DNA of 64,000 nt from NCBI GenBank assembly GCA_021018815.1, contig JAITYX010000042.1, positions 2,247,001-2,311,000 of the forward strand. Reading direction: 5' to 3'. Position 1 is the first letter of the stretch; each line of letters opens with the position of its first letter. Position numbers and translations under genes: made by a program. Below the pieces are notes generated by a model. The model had not been told where the DNA came from. It made no database searches and saw only the letters and a list, made by a program, of their open reading frames with translations. This stretch comes from Talinum fruticosum. Its lineage: Eukaryota; Streptophyta; Magnoliopsida; Caryophyllales; Talinaceae. This document shows positions 48,801 to 63,200 of the stretch, piece after piece.

Positions 48801-51800
48801 TTTTGAGTAGACATTTCTTATGAAGCTTGTGAATTCATTGATTTGTGTTTGTGATTGCAGGCAAATGTAATTCGAAAAACTACTGTGCTTGATGTCATGA
48901 GAAGACTTCTTCAGGCATGTTTTGGCTAGAAAATTATATTGATGTTCCTCTGATGTATGACATCCTCCTGACAGTAATTTAATGCAGACAAAGAACATCA
49001 TGGTTTCTTCATATGCTCGGACGAAAGAAGCGAGTCAAGCTAAATATATATCAATCTTAAATATTATTCAAGGAGAAGTGGACCCAACTCAGGTAAGAAG
49101 CTTAGTTTTGAATTTTGATCTATCAGTTTTCTAAATGTTTATCAGAGTGGATTTGTGGTTTTTGGTTATTGAATCATTGAACTGAGAATTACACGCATGA
49201 GTATGGCATCCATACCAACAATCACTATGTATATTCCTGAATAAGTTATTTGAATGGAGGTGATTAGGCTGTGACATCTAGCCACTTGAAGCGGGGTCAT
49301 CCCACCCCCAGCTTGCAGACCGACCAATACCCCTAAAAATATATTCTTGTGGTGTTAAATGAAGTAAAAACTATCACAGTACTAAAAGGCTGACCATGCA
49401 ATCTCTATGTATTTAGTCAATAATACAACTGAACCCTGCATAGTTGAGATCTTGAATCCACCACTGTGATTAAGGCATGCATTGAAATGATATGGCTTAG
49501 TTGGGAGTGTTCAGGAAGTAGCTTGAATATGTATCTAATATCGGCAGCTGAATTTAAGGTAGGCTTAAGTGGCCAACTATCTTGAATGGATGTACATTAC
49601 TTGAACTTATCAACAAGTATTCAACACAATTTTGTGAAAATATTGTACATTTTGGACTAAATTGAATTGTCCATAATCCATACCATGTTGATATGGAATA
49701 TTGAGCTCAAGTGTTTGAGGCGAAGTGAAAAGCCTTAGTACTGTAGCTAAGAGATTATTGATTTGCATCTTAGCTGGTATTCTGTACGTAGAATGTTGTA
49801 CATCACATGCATTGACCCCTAGACTCATAGTATTCATTAATGTTTGTCTTGCTTACATTTTTGCAATACTACTCAAATTGCACCCTAGAATTACCCTGTG
49901 CGCCACCCCCAATATTAGGGAAAAAAATAAAGAGAAACTAAGTTGGTTTTGGATAAATTGTTCAACTTATGTGATCAAGCATGTAGATGAAGGATGATGG
50001 TGCTTACATTAGCTACAAGTCAATAGTGGGTTTTTTTTCTCCGGTTGGAGGAAGGAATATATGTATGAAATGTGGGATTGCTAAATGAAACTCTATTACA
50101 CACAATGAATGACAGGAACATTGTATGACTTTCTGCAATCTGTGTTGCTGTCTGACCCAGTTATTGTTAATATGGTTACAAGTTTAGCATTCAAATGTGC
50201 TGAAAGCCTGATATAACTTCTTATAATCCAATATTTCCCTTCTTCCTTTACCAGGTTCATGAGAGTTTGCAGCGAATCCGTGAAAGAAAGCTTGTCAATT
50301 TCATCGAGTGGGGCCCTGCTAGTATTCAGGTCTCTTGGAAAATGAAACATACGAAATAAATTGGGACATTTGTCTCTCTGTCAACTTTCTGTCTTTTTAT
50401 CTTTTGCTATTTTAATCATCTGGATTATCACTTATTCTCTTACGTTTGTATAATGCAGGTTGCTCTGTCCAGGAAATCCCCATATGTCCAAACAGCTCAT
50501 AGGGTAAACCATCAATTCCTGCTGAATATTCATTTTACCTCTGCTCTTTTTCAGGATGAATTTTTTTCAAGAAAGATTGAGTATTATGCATTTTTCTGAT
50601 CTTGTGCGGCTCACGTTTAGCCTTTGGAAGTGTCTGAGAAGCTTTATAGATTTCCATTTGTAAGTGACCTGCTTTTTGTGCCTTTTAGGTTAGCGGTCTG
50701 ATGTTGGCAAGTCACACTAGCATTCGACATCTCTTCAGCAAGTGTTTAAGTCAATACGAGAAATTGAGGAAGAAACAAGCTTTCCTGGATAATTATAGGA
50801 AGTTTCCCATGTTCGCTGTAAGTATATTAACGTATTTGCCCCCCCACCATCTGAAGATTACTAAAAGCTGTTGGTGCTTGTCACCCTCAATCTCTTAGAG
50901 AGCCAGTGCCTTGCTAATTTCTTATTTAACTACCTATTTGGTGATCCATGTCTACCATTTTGTTCTGGGTGCCGGTAGTCAGTTAAGTGGTGAAGTATCT
51001 GACAATTGTTATTAGAGACCTCAGCTCAAATCCCATCTGCATAGGTCTTTGTACCCTTGCACCGGAAAAATGAAGTCGTCATCTAGTCATATGTTTCAAA
51101 ATTTCCCGATTAAACTCAGCTGTAGGTGATTAGTGAATTACAGGTCACTTTTATGAAGCTCTTCTCTTATAACCTTTGTGTACTATGATATTCGCAAGAC
51201 CTCTGAACTAAGCTGTTGTGGAATTAGTTCTGAGCTTGAGAATACATCTTTGAAACTAATGCTGGCCATCCAAACACATCATGATCTCTTGGGCCTGCAA
51301 TTCTGTTTAATAGCTCTTTCCTCACTTTGTGTCAGAAGCTTTTCCTGCTCTTTTTCTTTTTTGTTTTCGGAAATCTGCTTTGTCAGAGGTTGGTTCTCCT
51401 TGTCGGTCAGGCACCCCCTCCCCGCACGGGTGTATTAACTCATGACAGTGTCGTGGTTTCTACATGCATTTCACTCCAAAACGATCCCCTTTGAGCGCAA
51501 TAGACGAGCTGAATACATTCTTTTTTGCTGTAAATTTGACTTATGGAACGTGGGCAGGACAATGATTTATCTGAATTTGATGAATCAAGAGACATAATTG
51601 AGAGCTTGGTGGATGAGTACAAGGCCTGTGAGTCCCCAGACTACATCAAATGGGGAATGGAGGTAATGTATCTAAAGTATCAGGTTTCTGGTTCTCCAAA
51701 CTACTTTTCATCATAAATTTATTGACAAATTATGTCTCTCGTCAGGACCCAGACCACCTTTTGACTGGGGAAGGCAGTTCTGCAGGACTTGCAGATCCAA

Positions 51801-51814
51801 AGTTGGCAGTGTGA
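42824..51814 (+). CDS. TUBG: Gamma-tubulin
   Basis: Nucleates microtubules as part of the gamma-tubulin ring complex at cortical, nuclear-envelope and spindle sites. Eleven exons: 42824-42952, 43624-43824, 44691-44802, 45076-45476, 48861-48914, 48988-49092, 50255-50329, 50459-50503, 50689-50817, 51558-51662 and 51746-51814. The phases all agree and give 474 residues, the size of plant gamma-tubulins. It begins [20 protein letters not shown]. The tubulin GTP-binding signature AGGTGSG spans the exon 3/4 junction, and [35 protein letters not shown] and [11 protein letters not shown] match the family closely. No frameshift is seen. The intron after exon 5 (48915-48987) starts with GC, not GT. Intron 4 (3.4 kb) holds a tandem array and a MITE-like element. 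Plants usually have one or two such genes. Confidence 0.97.
44026..44140. repeat. Imperfect hairpin in gamma-tubulin intron 2
   Basis: GCACACCTGGGCTTATTGAGGC (44024-44046 region) is mirrored by GCCTCAATGAGCC ... AGGAGGTGTGC (about 44106-44141). Arms share the AGGC/GCCT vocabulary of the element in intron 4, suggesting a small related MITE. Confidence 0.5.
45748..46256. mobile_element. MITE-like element in gamma-tubulin intron 4
   Basis: Left end CTTAGTTTAAACAAGC followed by GCACAAAAACCCAAAG. The right end, read in reverse complement, gives CTTAGTTTAAAAAAGC followed by GCGCACAAAAGCCCAAAG. These are ~40-base imperfect terminal inverted repeats about 510 bases apart. The left interior is strikingly GC-rich (CTTGCGCCTTGCAAGG, GAGGCGCTCAG). 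The superfamily cannot be named; no clean target duplication was seen. Confidence 0.5.
46262..48555. repeat. Tandem array of ~323-bp units in gamma-tubulin intron 4
   Basis: Landmark AAATTTTCGGAAAGTTGT with variants recurs near 46478, 46802, 47130, 47405, 47728, 48035 and 48358: seven copies spaced 324, 328, 275, 323, 307 and 323 bases. Each copy also contains AATTCATAAAGAGAATA, ATCCATGG(T)TTTTTGCAATT and TTCTTGGCTATTTTAGGCCC. The first copy has a partial extra head (two AATTCATAAAGAGA 83 bases apart). No unit is open in any frame. Confidence 0.9.
48915..48987 (+). other. GC-AG intron of gamma-tubulin
   Basis: A 73-base intron with donor CTTCAG|GCATGT and acceptor AATGCAG|ACAAAG. The nearest GT would add four bases and break the frame, so the GC donor is required. 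Confidence 0.85.
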
Positions 51815-52839
51815 AAAATACGGACGCTGGTTTCAATAGTCTACTCGCCAATGTACTTGTTTGATATCGGCTTGTTTGCTTCGGGTGATGCATTTCTTGG
51901 TTCCCTTGTTGAGCCATCTTTTGTGTATAGAACTATGGTGTTGTTTTGGCCGTTACTATTATGCAGCTCTGATGTTTCCAAGTTTTGGTTATAATATGCT
52001 TATATACGCCAGCAGTCTTTGGCACTAAACCCAAATAGACTTGACAAATGGATCATCTTATCGGGATTGATTTACTTCATGTCAATGTAGGGTTTGAATT
52101 AGGTCTGATAATATTTTTGTAATAAGGTAAGGCCATGTTCAGGATTGATACTAGAATGTTTGATTTTGGTTTGGGTAAATTTAACAAGGTCTATGGTGTT
52201 TTTTTTTTTTTTTTGGGAGAATAATGGAAGGTTGAATTTACTTCAATTTCATTTCAAGAAGAGACTTTTCCCTTTTTCAAACTAACTGAAACCTTCTGGG
52301 GTTCACTATTTTTTTTTAATCCCTATTCAATGTAGTCATGTAGGATAGAAGAAAAAACACCTTCCAAAAACAGAAGGGATGGGAGGGGGCGGGGGTCAAG
52401 AGAGTTCCCTTAGGCAGCTATACACCGAGTACAAGCATTACATTACCATACTCGTCACATGAACTGGCGAGATCTCCCGCTCAGCTTCTGAAAACGTTTA
52501 GATCACAAAATATTAATAGGGTTCCAGTGTCAACAAACTACATTGCAACAAACCAATTGCAACATTGTTCTTTCCGTAATTCTCAGGATTGGAAGAAATG
52601 AACGAATATAATCAAAGATTCATATAGGCAAGCTGAGCAAGAAAGAGCTGATCTCTAAAACGAATTTCAAATGTTCTTTTTTTTTTTTTTTTTGTTGGGG
52701 AGGGGGAGGGAGTTTCAAACTTTACCAAATCAATGCTGAACAGTGCTGTTTCTAAAAGGCCAAAAACTAAATTCTTTGATGGACGTTCGAAGGGTCCCAT
52801 GAACTAGCCAGAGCGACATAAATTGTTCCAAGACATGCT
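51815..52839. other. 3' UTRs of converging gamma-tubulin and MTM1 genes
   Basis: No gene; contains T- and A-runs (52200-52215, 52678-52693) and presumably both polyadenylation regions. Confidence 0.55.
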
Positions 52840-55800
52840 TCAATTGGTAGTTAAGTGTGCGTGGTAGAGGGCATACTTGACAACCTCATAGGACGAGACC
52901 ACAATCCCCACCGATGGACCTGCACGGACAACTCGAGGACCGATTCCTGTGAATAGCCCTTTCCAACCTCCATCCCTGTCATGACCACATAGAATGACAA
53001 GTGAATCACTAAGTAAATATTTTTAGTCTTCGACAAACACAGGTGACCGTGGATGTTGCTTAGTGGATTATTACAAAACTTATCAAAACAAGTGGTCCAA
53101 TCAACATGGATTCACTAAAGCCAAATAAACGATACCCAATTCTCACAGCACCAATCCTAAGAAGAATTGACAAGAGTTTGAGATCTCTCAACAGAATGGG
53201 TTTACAGTGGATCAGGATAATGTGCTAGTAGGGTCAGTAAACAGTATGCTGCCCAAAAAGTCTTCCACCATTCAGAAAAAACATGTAAGACCATAATTCT
53301 TAACACAGCTGCCAATATCGCTGATTCAGATTGAACAAATCACAACAAGCACTGGGAATCTTAAACCAGACATCAATCTAATGGGGGCCCACTAAGTGGT
53401 ACATACGCAATCTATTACTCAAAGACTATTCAATGATCTTGCCTAATAGCAGAGCTTCATGGACTCCCAACACTAACTCAGTTTAGAGGACCGTGTCCAT
53501 GTCGTAATCAGCAGTTACACGATAATCCCGGGACACATGGCAGAGCAGCATTGTTTTTGGGCATGGGGACCAGTGAAGGGGGATGAGATTTAGAAAATGG
53601 AAGAGGAGGTTGTTTTTTGGGACTACCTTGCATGCTACTACTACAGCATAATTTGTACGTCATGACTTTGTACAAGCACAATTGAAACCTACCTCCATAT
53701 CTCAAGCAATGTCTGCCTTGTTGTCATCCTCATCTGTCTGGTTGGATCATTCTGTTAAAATGCAACAGGACCACCTCATTAGTGTCAGAAATTGCACCCA
53801 ATACTACATTAGTCAATTCCTCACTTCTTTTTCCAGCGTCAAACTCTAGCATGTACCCAAGTTCCAAATGCCCCAAGGCCCCCAAACCTTGAAGGAGAGT
53901 ATATTTTCCATAACAGGAAATTATCATAAATAAATTTTGGTGAAAATAACAGGAAATTATCATTATACAGAAAGTATTATACAATATTGCAATTAGCCCC
54001 CTAGGTTAGCAGGAAAGTAGGGAATAAACTCGAGATTCTGAGAGAAAGATGCATAAATGAAATTCCAACTGTGAATCAAAGAAGGAACATAAGATGAAAT
54101 GTAGCTTGTTCATGTCTTTTCTACAAAATGGCCTATGCAATAGCCCAAAATGCCAAAATCAAGAAGCGCACCAACGTGATCACCCACCAAAAAAAAAAAA
54201 GAAAAAGAAAACCATCACCAGCTGAAACTTAATCTGCCCATAAATGATAGTACCAGTTAAAAGTCATCTCACACTCCAAAACAGGCACCTCAGTAATACT
54301 CATGCACATATCTAGATAGATATAGAAGATTAAAAACCTCTATCTGCCTCCGAGTTCTTGCAACATCTAGAGGACATGTGGCAGCTGCAGCAAGGCTACC
54401 TGCAACAAATCCAGCGGAGAAATTTGCACCTAAAATCCTCGATGCATTCACTTCATCAGCGGTAAGACTGATAAGTGTTCTGCGGATCTGGATTTGCAGG
54501 AGAAATGAAGTTAATATTAACTTAAATATGCTCCAGGTAATCAACTAGGACATCTGAAAATTGCTTCATAGATGCAGTCTTACTGGTTCAAGGGTTCCCC
54601 AACAAATAGCAGAGAAAGGAACATCACGTGCAAGTTGAGCTCCAAGGCCAGTCCACAAGACACGGTAACTTTGCACTATAAGAACAAATAAACTTCATGA
54701 GATGCTCACTGAAAGGGTTTGTTCTATGCTAATCAGAAGACAAAAAGGAAAAGGAATTCCCGAATCTTTTTGGGACTTCGGACACAAATGTGGCTCCAGA
54801 TAAGTAGTTTACATTAACAAAAATACTAAATACTAATACATAATATTAGGATATGTTTCCTAAACTATTACTACTTCTGCAGTTTGTAGATGTTAGGCCA
54901 GCTTATAGTCCTAACTGTATTAGGATGCTTTCTTCGTGTATGTTGAGTCCTAGCCAGTTATGGTTTTACTTAGTTGTAATTGAGTCAATCGCAAACTTGT
55001 ATTTGCTCAGCATATAAATAGAGAACAAGGTACAGTGAGTACACAGAAAATTCTCCCACAAATCATAAATTTTAGATGGTATCAGAGCCTTCCTCATAGA
55101 GGCAATCTCTTTCTGTTTGACACAAACCTAATTCATCATGGGAGAGAACAAAGACGATAAAACAATCTCATACAATGATCCACAATCTCCAAATTATTTG
55201 AGTAGTTCAGATCATCCCAGCTGCACTGTCACTCTCAATGGTGAAAACTACGGGAACTGGTCTCGACTCGTCATTAATGTTCTCAAATCCAAGAATAAAC
55301 TTGGATTTGTGAGAGGGACTATCACAAGATCAACAACAGCTAGACCAGAAGAATATGCCTGGGACAAATGCGATTCTATGGTAACCGCCGGGTTGTACAA
55401 TGTTATAGATAAAACGCTTCACGGATCAGTGGTCTATGCTAACACGGCAAGAGCTATATTGGTTGATCTTGAAGAGAGGTATTCACAAGGCAACTCAATT
55501 CGGATTCACCAACTAAAAGAGAAGTTACTCTTGTTGGACAAGAACAACTCCGGTAACAGAGTATTTCACAAAACTAAAAGCATTGTGGGATGAGCTCGGG
55601 ACATACCAGATTCCACCCCACCTACGTGCAGCTGCAAGTGTGAATGTGGGAAATGTGGTAAAGCTGATACAGTACTGCTCAAACAAGAAAGAGTCCATCA
55701 ATTCTGATGGGGCTTGGCCACAAGAAATTCAACAACGTTCAGTCAAACTTGTTGAATCAAGATCAACTTCCGACTACGAAGCATATGCCGCCGTGATACG

Positions 55801-58800
55801 AGAGGGACGACAATTGGCATTCACTCGGTCCGGGGAAGAACGGCCAGCCATGGAAGGAGCTGCCTTCAAAGCCATCGCTCAAAATCGGCAAGGGACGAAT
55901 CGCCCAAAGTGTACCCACTGCCAAAAACTCGGACATGAGCGAAGCCAATGTTTCGAATTGGTGGGATAACTGGCGAATTGGGACAATTGGCAGGTGGCGG
56001 TAGACTGGAAACAAAGAACCAAAGAAATTTTGACAGAAATCAGGGTCAGAATTTTGGTGATGGAGGAAGGGCAAATGGAAGAGGAGTGTCAAATTTTGCC
56101 CCAGATCTGGAATTCGGCAGATGAACCTCGTCCGGTAATAGGCGAGAGCAAGAAAAGAAGTTGGCTTTGCTGGGTTTTCCTCTTCCTGGTAGTTCAGCTC
56201 TTTTCCCTTTTCAAGGAACGCCAAGCCCAAGAAAAATTAGGAAGAATGAGGGGTAAGCCTTTATACATGCGGTGGGTACTAGACTCTGGAGCATCCCATC
56301 ATATAACACCCGTTTTTAAGCTTTGAGTAACTTTTATAATTTGTCTGTTCCTATCTTTGTTCCTGTCTTTATTAGCCAACCAGACGGAACACAAATTAGA
56401 ATTGAAAGGCTGGTATGGTTCCTATTTGGCTCAAAGATGTTTTATATGCTCCAGCATTCAAGTGCAACCTCATCTCGACCCAAAAATTGGCTATAGATGA
56501 AAATTGTGTTGTTTCTTACGGGGCCTAATGTTTGTGTGATACAGGACCTCACATCGAAGAAGCTTATTGGAGTGGGTGATCCCGAGAACGGGGTGTATTA
56601 CTTGAGAACAATGCGTGGAGGCTCAGTTCTTGTTGCGGTCAAACAAGTGGATCCACGTCGAAGGCATACTCGGTTGGGACACCCATCTTATGGCAGTTTA
56701 GCTTCCTTGTCTAAAGTTTGTGATTTCAAGTTAAATAAAGAGCATTTAGAATGTTGTGATGTCTGCCATAGGGCAAAGTAAACTCGAACTAAATTTCCTT
56801 TAAGTGAATCTAGGGCTCGTAAACTTTTTGATTTAATTCACTGTGATTTATAGGGGAAGTACCATATTCCGTCGCTTTACGGGTGCCAATATTTTTGTGT
56901 ATTTTTAGATTACTATAGCCGTGCAACTTGGGTGTTTTTAATTCAGAACAAATCTGAGGCCTATGATCGTATGTGGAATTTTGTTGTATGGTGTACGGAG
57001 TGATAGTGTGACGGAATTTACCAAAGGTGAATTATAAGAATATTTTAGGAAAAAGGGTATGCTCCACGAAACCTCATGTGTAGACACCCCCAACAAAATG
57101 GGCATGTGGAACGGAAAAATCGCCATCTTCTTAATGTAGCCCGAGCCCTACGCTTTCAAGCATCTCTACCATTAAATACTGGGGTGAGTGTGTCCTCCCA
57201 GCTGTTTACCTCATTAACCATACACCATCCAAATTAAACCATATGAAGAGTCCATACGAAATCCTCTTTGGAAAAAGTCCAATTTACACCCAACTACGAG
57301 TTTTTGAGTGTTTGTGTTATGTGCATAGTCATGACAAGATTAGGGATAAGTTTGATGCACGGGCTACAAGATGCATGTTTATTGGTTATCCTCGAGGACA
57401 AAAAGGATGGCGTGTGTTGGATATTGATAATGGTTGGATTTTTGTATCCCGATACGTCAATTTTTATGAGGATATATTTCCTTATGCTCAAAACACACCC
57501 TCCACTTTACCAAACACAGCCCACCTGTCCATCTCAGTAAGCCCAGTTCATTCACCCCTATACATTGACCCACATATTTCTACTAAACCATATTCCTCCA
57601 ACCCATACCCAAAAGGCCCAATTTCCTCATCTACCCAAAAGGCCCACTGCCTGCTGCCCCTCCTACAATCCACACACCTCATGATGAGCCCGTTCTAGCT
57701 GAGCCCAGACCTCCTGTTCAGCCCACCAGCCCAGCGCCTGCACTCACCAACCCAGCGCCTACACCGCCAGCCCAATGCCTGAACCTCACAGCCCAGAGGC
57801 ACCTCCTTCTAATCCAACAGGGACTTCGCTTGCACCTTCAACACGTCCTCAACGTGAACGTCGCCCTCCACCTCGTCTTCCGAGATTATGTCTGCCACGC
57901 AATTGTTGATACACACCCGATCCCCTCCACTTCATGATGCATCTTTAGTTTCTTCTCATCCCTTATCTCACTATATTCATTATGATAGATGTTCTACTTC
58001 ACTTCGTGCCTTTCTTGCCTCCATCACTACTGGTGATGAGCCCGGTTTTTCACTCAAGCGGCCCAAGACCCTAAATGGCGTGAAGCTATGGCAGCCAAAA
58101 TTTCCACTCTCAACCTGTGATCTTTGTCCACTTCCTCCTGGCAAAAAAGTTCTTGGATGTAAATGGGTATATAAAATTAAAGATAATGCACATGGGTCTG
58201 TTGAACGCTTCAAAGCTCGTCTTGTGACATTGGGTAACCATCAAATTGAGGGGGAGGATTATAATGAGACCTTTGCTCCCGTCGCCAAAATGGTTACCGT
58301 GCGCACGCTATTATCCATAGCCGCTGCAAAAGGATGGAGTCTTCACCATATGGATGTTCACAACACTTTTCTTCACGGAGACCTTCACGAGGACATTTAT
58401 ATGAAACCACCGCCCGGCTTCCACACGCCTCAACACAACGTCGTTTGCAAGCTCAAGAAGTCCCTATATGGACTTCGCCAAGCTCCTCAACAATGGTTCT
58501 TTAAACTCGCCACAGCCCTTTGGGCCTATGGGTTTCAACAATCACCGGTTGATCATTCTCTCTTTACCTTTACTTAGCTCTCTTAATCTATGTTGATGAC
58601 TTAGTACTCACCGGCAATGATCCCCAACATTGTGGTGCTTTCAAACGCTACCTCCACCGTTGCTTCAAAGTCAAAAGATTTGGGCCCGTTAAAATATTTT
58701 CTTGGCATTGAGGTGGCACAGGTGCGAGCATATTTCTATGTCAACGAAAGTATACACTCGACATTCTCACTGAGACGAGCATGCTCGGTTCCAAACCATG

Positions 58801-60215
58801 TTCTTTTCAATGGATCAACACAAAGTCTCTTCGATTACGGAGATCCAATTCTCGATCTCGACCGCTATAAACGACTTGTTGAACGCCTTATATATCTCAC
58901 TATCACTCATCCCGATATCACATATGTGGTTCACATCTTGAGTCAATTTATGCAAGACCCTCGACAAGGGCATAGGGATGCCGCCATCCACCTGTTGCGC
59001 TGCGCTACCTTAAGGGCTCACCCGGCCAAGGACTTTTTCTTCCGTCAACCAATGATCTTAATCTTCACGGGTATTGTGACTCGATCGGGCTAGTTGTCCT
59101 ATGACCCGTCGCTCGATCATAGGTATTTTGTTTCACTTGGATCATCTCCTATTTCGTGGAAGACTAAGATACAGCCCACGGTGTGGGCACGATCTTTGGC
59201 TGAGGCCGAGTACCGAGCCATGGAAACGCTACGAGTGAAGCGGTTTGGCTCCACAACTTAAAATTTAATTCACTCACCGCACATGTACCTCGTCCCGCTA
59301 AGTTATACTTGTGATAATAAGGCGGCACTTCATATTGCCTCAAATCTAGTATTTCACGAATGCACAAAGCACATTGAAATTGATTGCCAATTTGTACGAG
59401 AGCGTTTACTTTCCGGCGAGATTATTCCTCAATATGTTCCTACTACCAAACAACTTGCCGATCTCTTCACTAAAGCCCTAGGCCAACGACAGTTTCATCA
59501 TCTTTTGGGCAAGTTGGGTGTTTCACATCTTCACACTCCAAGTTGAGGGAGAGTATTAGGATATGTTTCCTTAACTATTACTACTTCGGAGTTTGTAGTT
59601 GTTAGGCCAGCTTATTCTCCTAATTGTATTAGGATGCTTGCTTCATGTATGCTGCGTCCTAGCCAGTTTTACAAGTTGTAACATATAAATAGAGAACAAG
59701 GTACAGGGAGTACCACAGAAAATTCTCCCACAAATCAATAATTTTACACATAAAACATGTTTGCATGATGAGGGGAAAAAACCATCATTTATGCAATTAT
59801 GCCACTAAAGATTATCAAAATTACCAAATGCGTACCAGGCATAGATATAAACAAGGATCTATACTCATCTTATAGGCTGTATTTTAATTTGTTTCAGACA
59901 TTGCCATTTATCGAGCACTGCAGGTTAAACTTGGTTTTCTATGCTGAAACTTTAAATTTAGAAATAACATTAAGAACTTCTGATGTCTACAACTACAAAA
60001 AGAGAACTAGATTGGGTTGTTCATGGATCAGTTAACTTACAATTTTGAAGGTGATTTGCATTTCTGACAGGGGATACTACCCCTAGCAGTGTTTTCCAAA
60101 CTCCTGGAGGCTTGGCACCAGCTTGGGTTTCTTTAAATGCCTACAATTCATTGAGTAAATAAACACAAAGCTTTCTGTCATCAGCATAACAGAAGCACAA
60201 ATAACATATATATAA

Positions 60216-60246
<31 letters not shown>

Positions 60247-63200
60247 ATCAATAAGGTACACAATGTAGATAGCAGATACGGCAATCAGAAAGCTTTCAAA
60301 TCTGGAAACAATTTACTTTCTCAAACAGTTGAGCATAGAATAAAGACTTAAGTGTAACCTACTACTTGAACTTCATAAATATGTAATATACATCTACTAA
60401 CAACAATGTGGAAATTACACAACAACGAAAACTACTAAAGCACAAAGAATCATAAACCCGAATACCTATAACACCAGATGCAAGCATGTCATGCATTACA
60501 GAGAGAAATAGGATAACAATAATTGAGATGATACCTGCATTCGCGTTCTTGCCAGTTCTATAGGATAACAAGCAACACATGCCAACAACCGAGCAGCAGA
60601 ACCAGCTACTGCAGGAGAATATGGAGTGAAACTGGACCCATGCTGCTCGGTAAACTTCTCCAAATAATTTCTCAACATATCATAACAAGGCAAGTAGATT
60701 GCCACCTGCACAGTGATAACAAATATAATCGCTTGCCTTTGGTGAAAACACCAATGACGTTCTTCAGGCAGATATACTTACAGATGGAATAGCCAAGGCT
60801 AAACTGGCATTTGTGCCCCTCCACAATCTAGAAAGTCCTTCCTGCATAATCATCCCTGTTAAAACTCAATAATTATTGACAAAGTCGATAGAAATACTGA
60901 ACTTAGCATAACCAACACAGAAAAGATAGATGGAAGCATGGATTGGACACAGAGACATCTCTTCCGCATTCACCGGCCACTATTTTTCAAGCATGTTTTC
61001 ATTATCTATGTGAGAAAAAACGTGACAGTTTGGAAAGTTGTCTGAAGGTTTAAGGGGCCTATCAACGTGGGAGGGGCTGACAGAGGTGATTGTCAGGGGA
61101 GGGCTATGGTTTCAGAGTTGCTGGAAAAGAGGGCAGAGCTGAGCTGGGGCAATCATTGCGGAAGGTAAGACACGAAAGACCCTTGGCTGGTAGCCAGAGG
61201 TAGCCTGGACTTGGGCTAAGGGTGGTTGAGGTGAATCTGTTCCAATTTAAGCCCTTGGATTTTACTCATTCATCACATTTATCACTCGAGTGCCCTCATA
61301 TTGGTATTCTCGCGCACACTTGTACAATCAAAAGTACATGCATGCACGTGAGTAAAAGACTGAATAATAAACCAGGACACACTAATGCCCAAAGTCATGC
61401 TTAGAACAAGAATTTTTTTCCTTTTTCTGGGGGTGTGAAAAATGATGCAAAACTTGGTTTTACTAGTCAACTTGACTGCAAATGAATTATTCAATTGTAG
61501 GAATTTATTTTCTGCAGTTTCTCACGAAATATATCGGCAAATGCCAGAATTACTAACCTGACGTATAACTTTGAAGAAGACGTCAAAAGTCCCTTTATAA
61601 CGAGAACAGTTAGCAGAGCATGCTGATCCTCCACCAAGACCTATACCGTTGCGTGATTGGTTAGATGTCATGTCTGGAAGCATCTAGAGACAGTTGAAAT
61701 TTAATTAGTTATGACTTACGGGATTCACATTTAGAAGCATCTAAAGAACTGTAGAACAGTCAAGCACGTATGAAACAAAATCGTAATACTGTCAGAGGAC
61801 AGAATAATCTTCCTCTAAACACAGTAAAGCAGAATTCTCTTTCCATCAAATTCCACTAAGTAGACTTTCTCTAAACAATCATGCAAGGTTGAGGTCAATG
61901 AGCAATGAATTCTAAAAGCCCATGAGCAGTAATCCATGGTTGCTAGCCATGCCCAGCTTCTTGGGTGATACCCAAGCCCAGGAGTAGGTTGTCCCTCGTC
62001 CGTTAGAATAGCCAAAGCTCAAGGTAAGCCAACAACAAGGCCATCGACATGTTATGTGTGGCCATGCGCCTATGCCAATCTTGTGCATTAGCATGGCTGT
62101 CATTGACCCGGACACTTCCACCAGGTAGCCATGCCCCTCCACTGTGAAGAGCTTTGAGAGCTTTAATGGTCTGACAGGAGTAAACATGAAGTCCACAGAA
62201 AGGCAGTCTGAGTTATCAGATTATTTCTTTTTACAGTCTGGGTTTTTTCAAGAATTTCAGAGTTTTTTTTAAAAAACACCAAGGCACTGACTTATTTAGT
62301 TATGATGTAGAGTTACTAAGTAACATTTTTCTAGCAGGGAAACCACTTACAGTTTATTGATCAGTTATCAATACAGAAACAAAAAATGAAAGGAAGTGTA
62401 ATTTTTCTAGCAGGGAAGAAGCAGATACCGTGTTTGTTCCAGAGCATGTCAGGCCACATTCACTCTGATATGGGATGCCAGCAGCTTGTGCTTGTAATCT
62501 AGTCTAAACAAAAACAAAGTTGGAGTATTACCATCAAGTAAATATAGCCAAATATGATGTCCCTACCAAGTGACTTCCATTACGCAATCAAAACATTTGA
62601 AACAAACAGCACACACATTATGGACAAAAAACACTTGCAACATAGCTCGAGTAGAAACCGAGAGAAGCTGCAGGGGAAAAAGTCTCATACACTTGTATCA
62701 CTTATTTGGAACTTAACAAACAACTACAGCAACAAATAAAACAAGATAACAGCAAACTGGGAATGGCCATCTAAGAAACAAGTTGATGTGATACCCGCAT
62801 TGTTCATTGTTCCACCACAATCAAATTTGAATCCTATCGTCAGTACCCAATCACGACTCATGAACAATATCTCCTCCATGCGCATCAACTCAAGCTAATA
62901 AGATTCCAGTACAGTATGCATTGGGACAATAACTATTTTTGTGCAATTTGAAATTAGTCTGTGTCCTACCGTGCATAAAATTGCTTTGCTAAGTGTTTAA
63001 GCAAAGCATCCTCTCAGAACTACAATATAGAAAAATACAGACCAAAATCTGTTTCATCACTTTATTTTATCAATCCTGCCTTAGTTTTCTGATCAAAATT
63101 TGCCATCTCAAGTATAATTTTTCAGTTCAAATCTATTAATGCATTGACATAAACCAAGAACAGCAAAGCCAAACAGATGTAGCAGCAGATAAATACCTCA

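Larger units (their letters stand above)
54844..59748 (+). mobile_element. Ty1/copia LTR retrotransposon, decayed, in MTM1 intron 6
   Basis: Length is 4.9 kb. LTRs begin TATTAGGATATGTTTCC. The target duplication CATAA lies at 54839-54843 and 59749-59753. The primer-binding site TGGTATCAGAGCC (55077-55089) matches initiator tRNA-Met, and a purine-rich tract (about 59540-59553) precedes the 3' LTR. Gag, protease, integrase, reverse transcriptase and RNase H remnants occur in the copia order but are cut by several frameshifts and stops, so it is not autonomous. It is antisense to the host gene. Confidence 0.95.

Noticed and set aside
61815..62196. Minus-strand frames in an MTM1 intron
   Set aside because: They fall between two well-defined exons with correct phases and show no recognisable domain.
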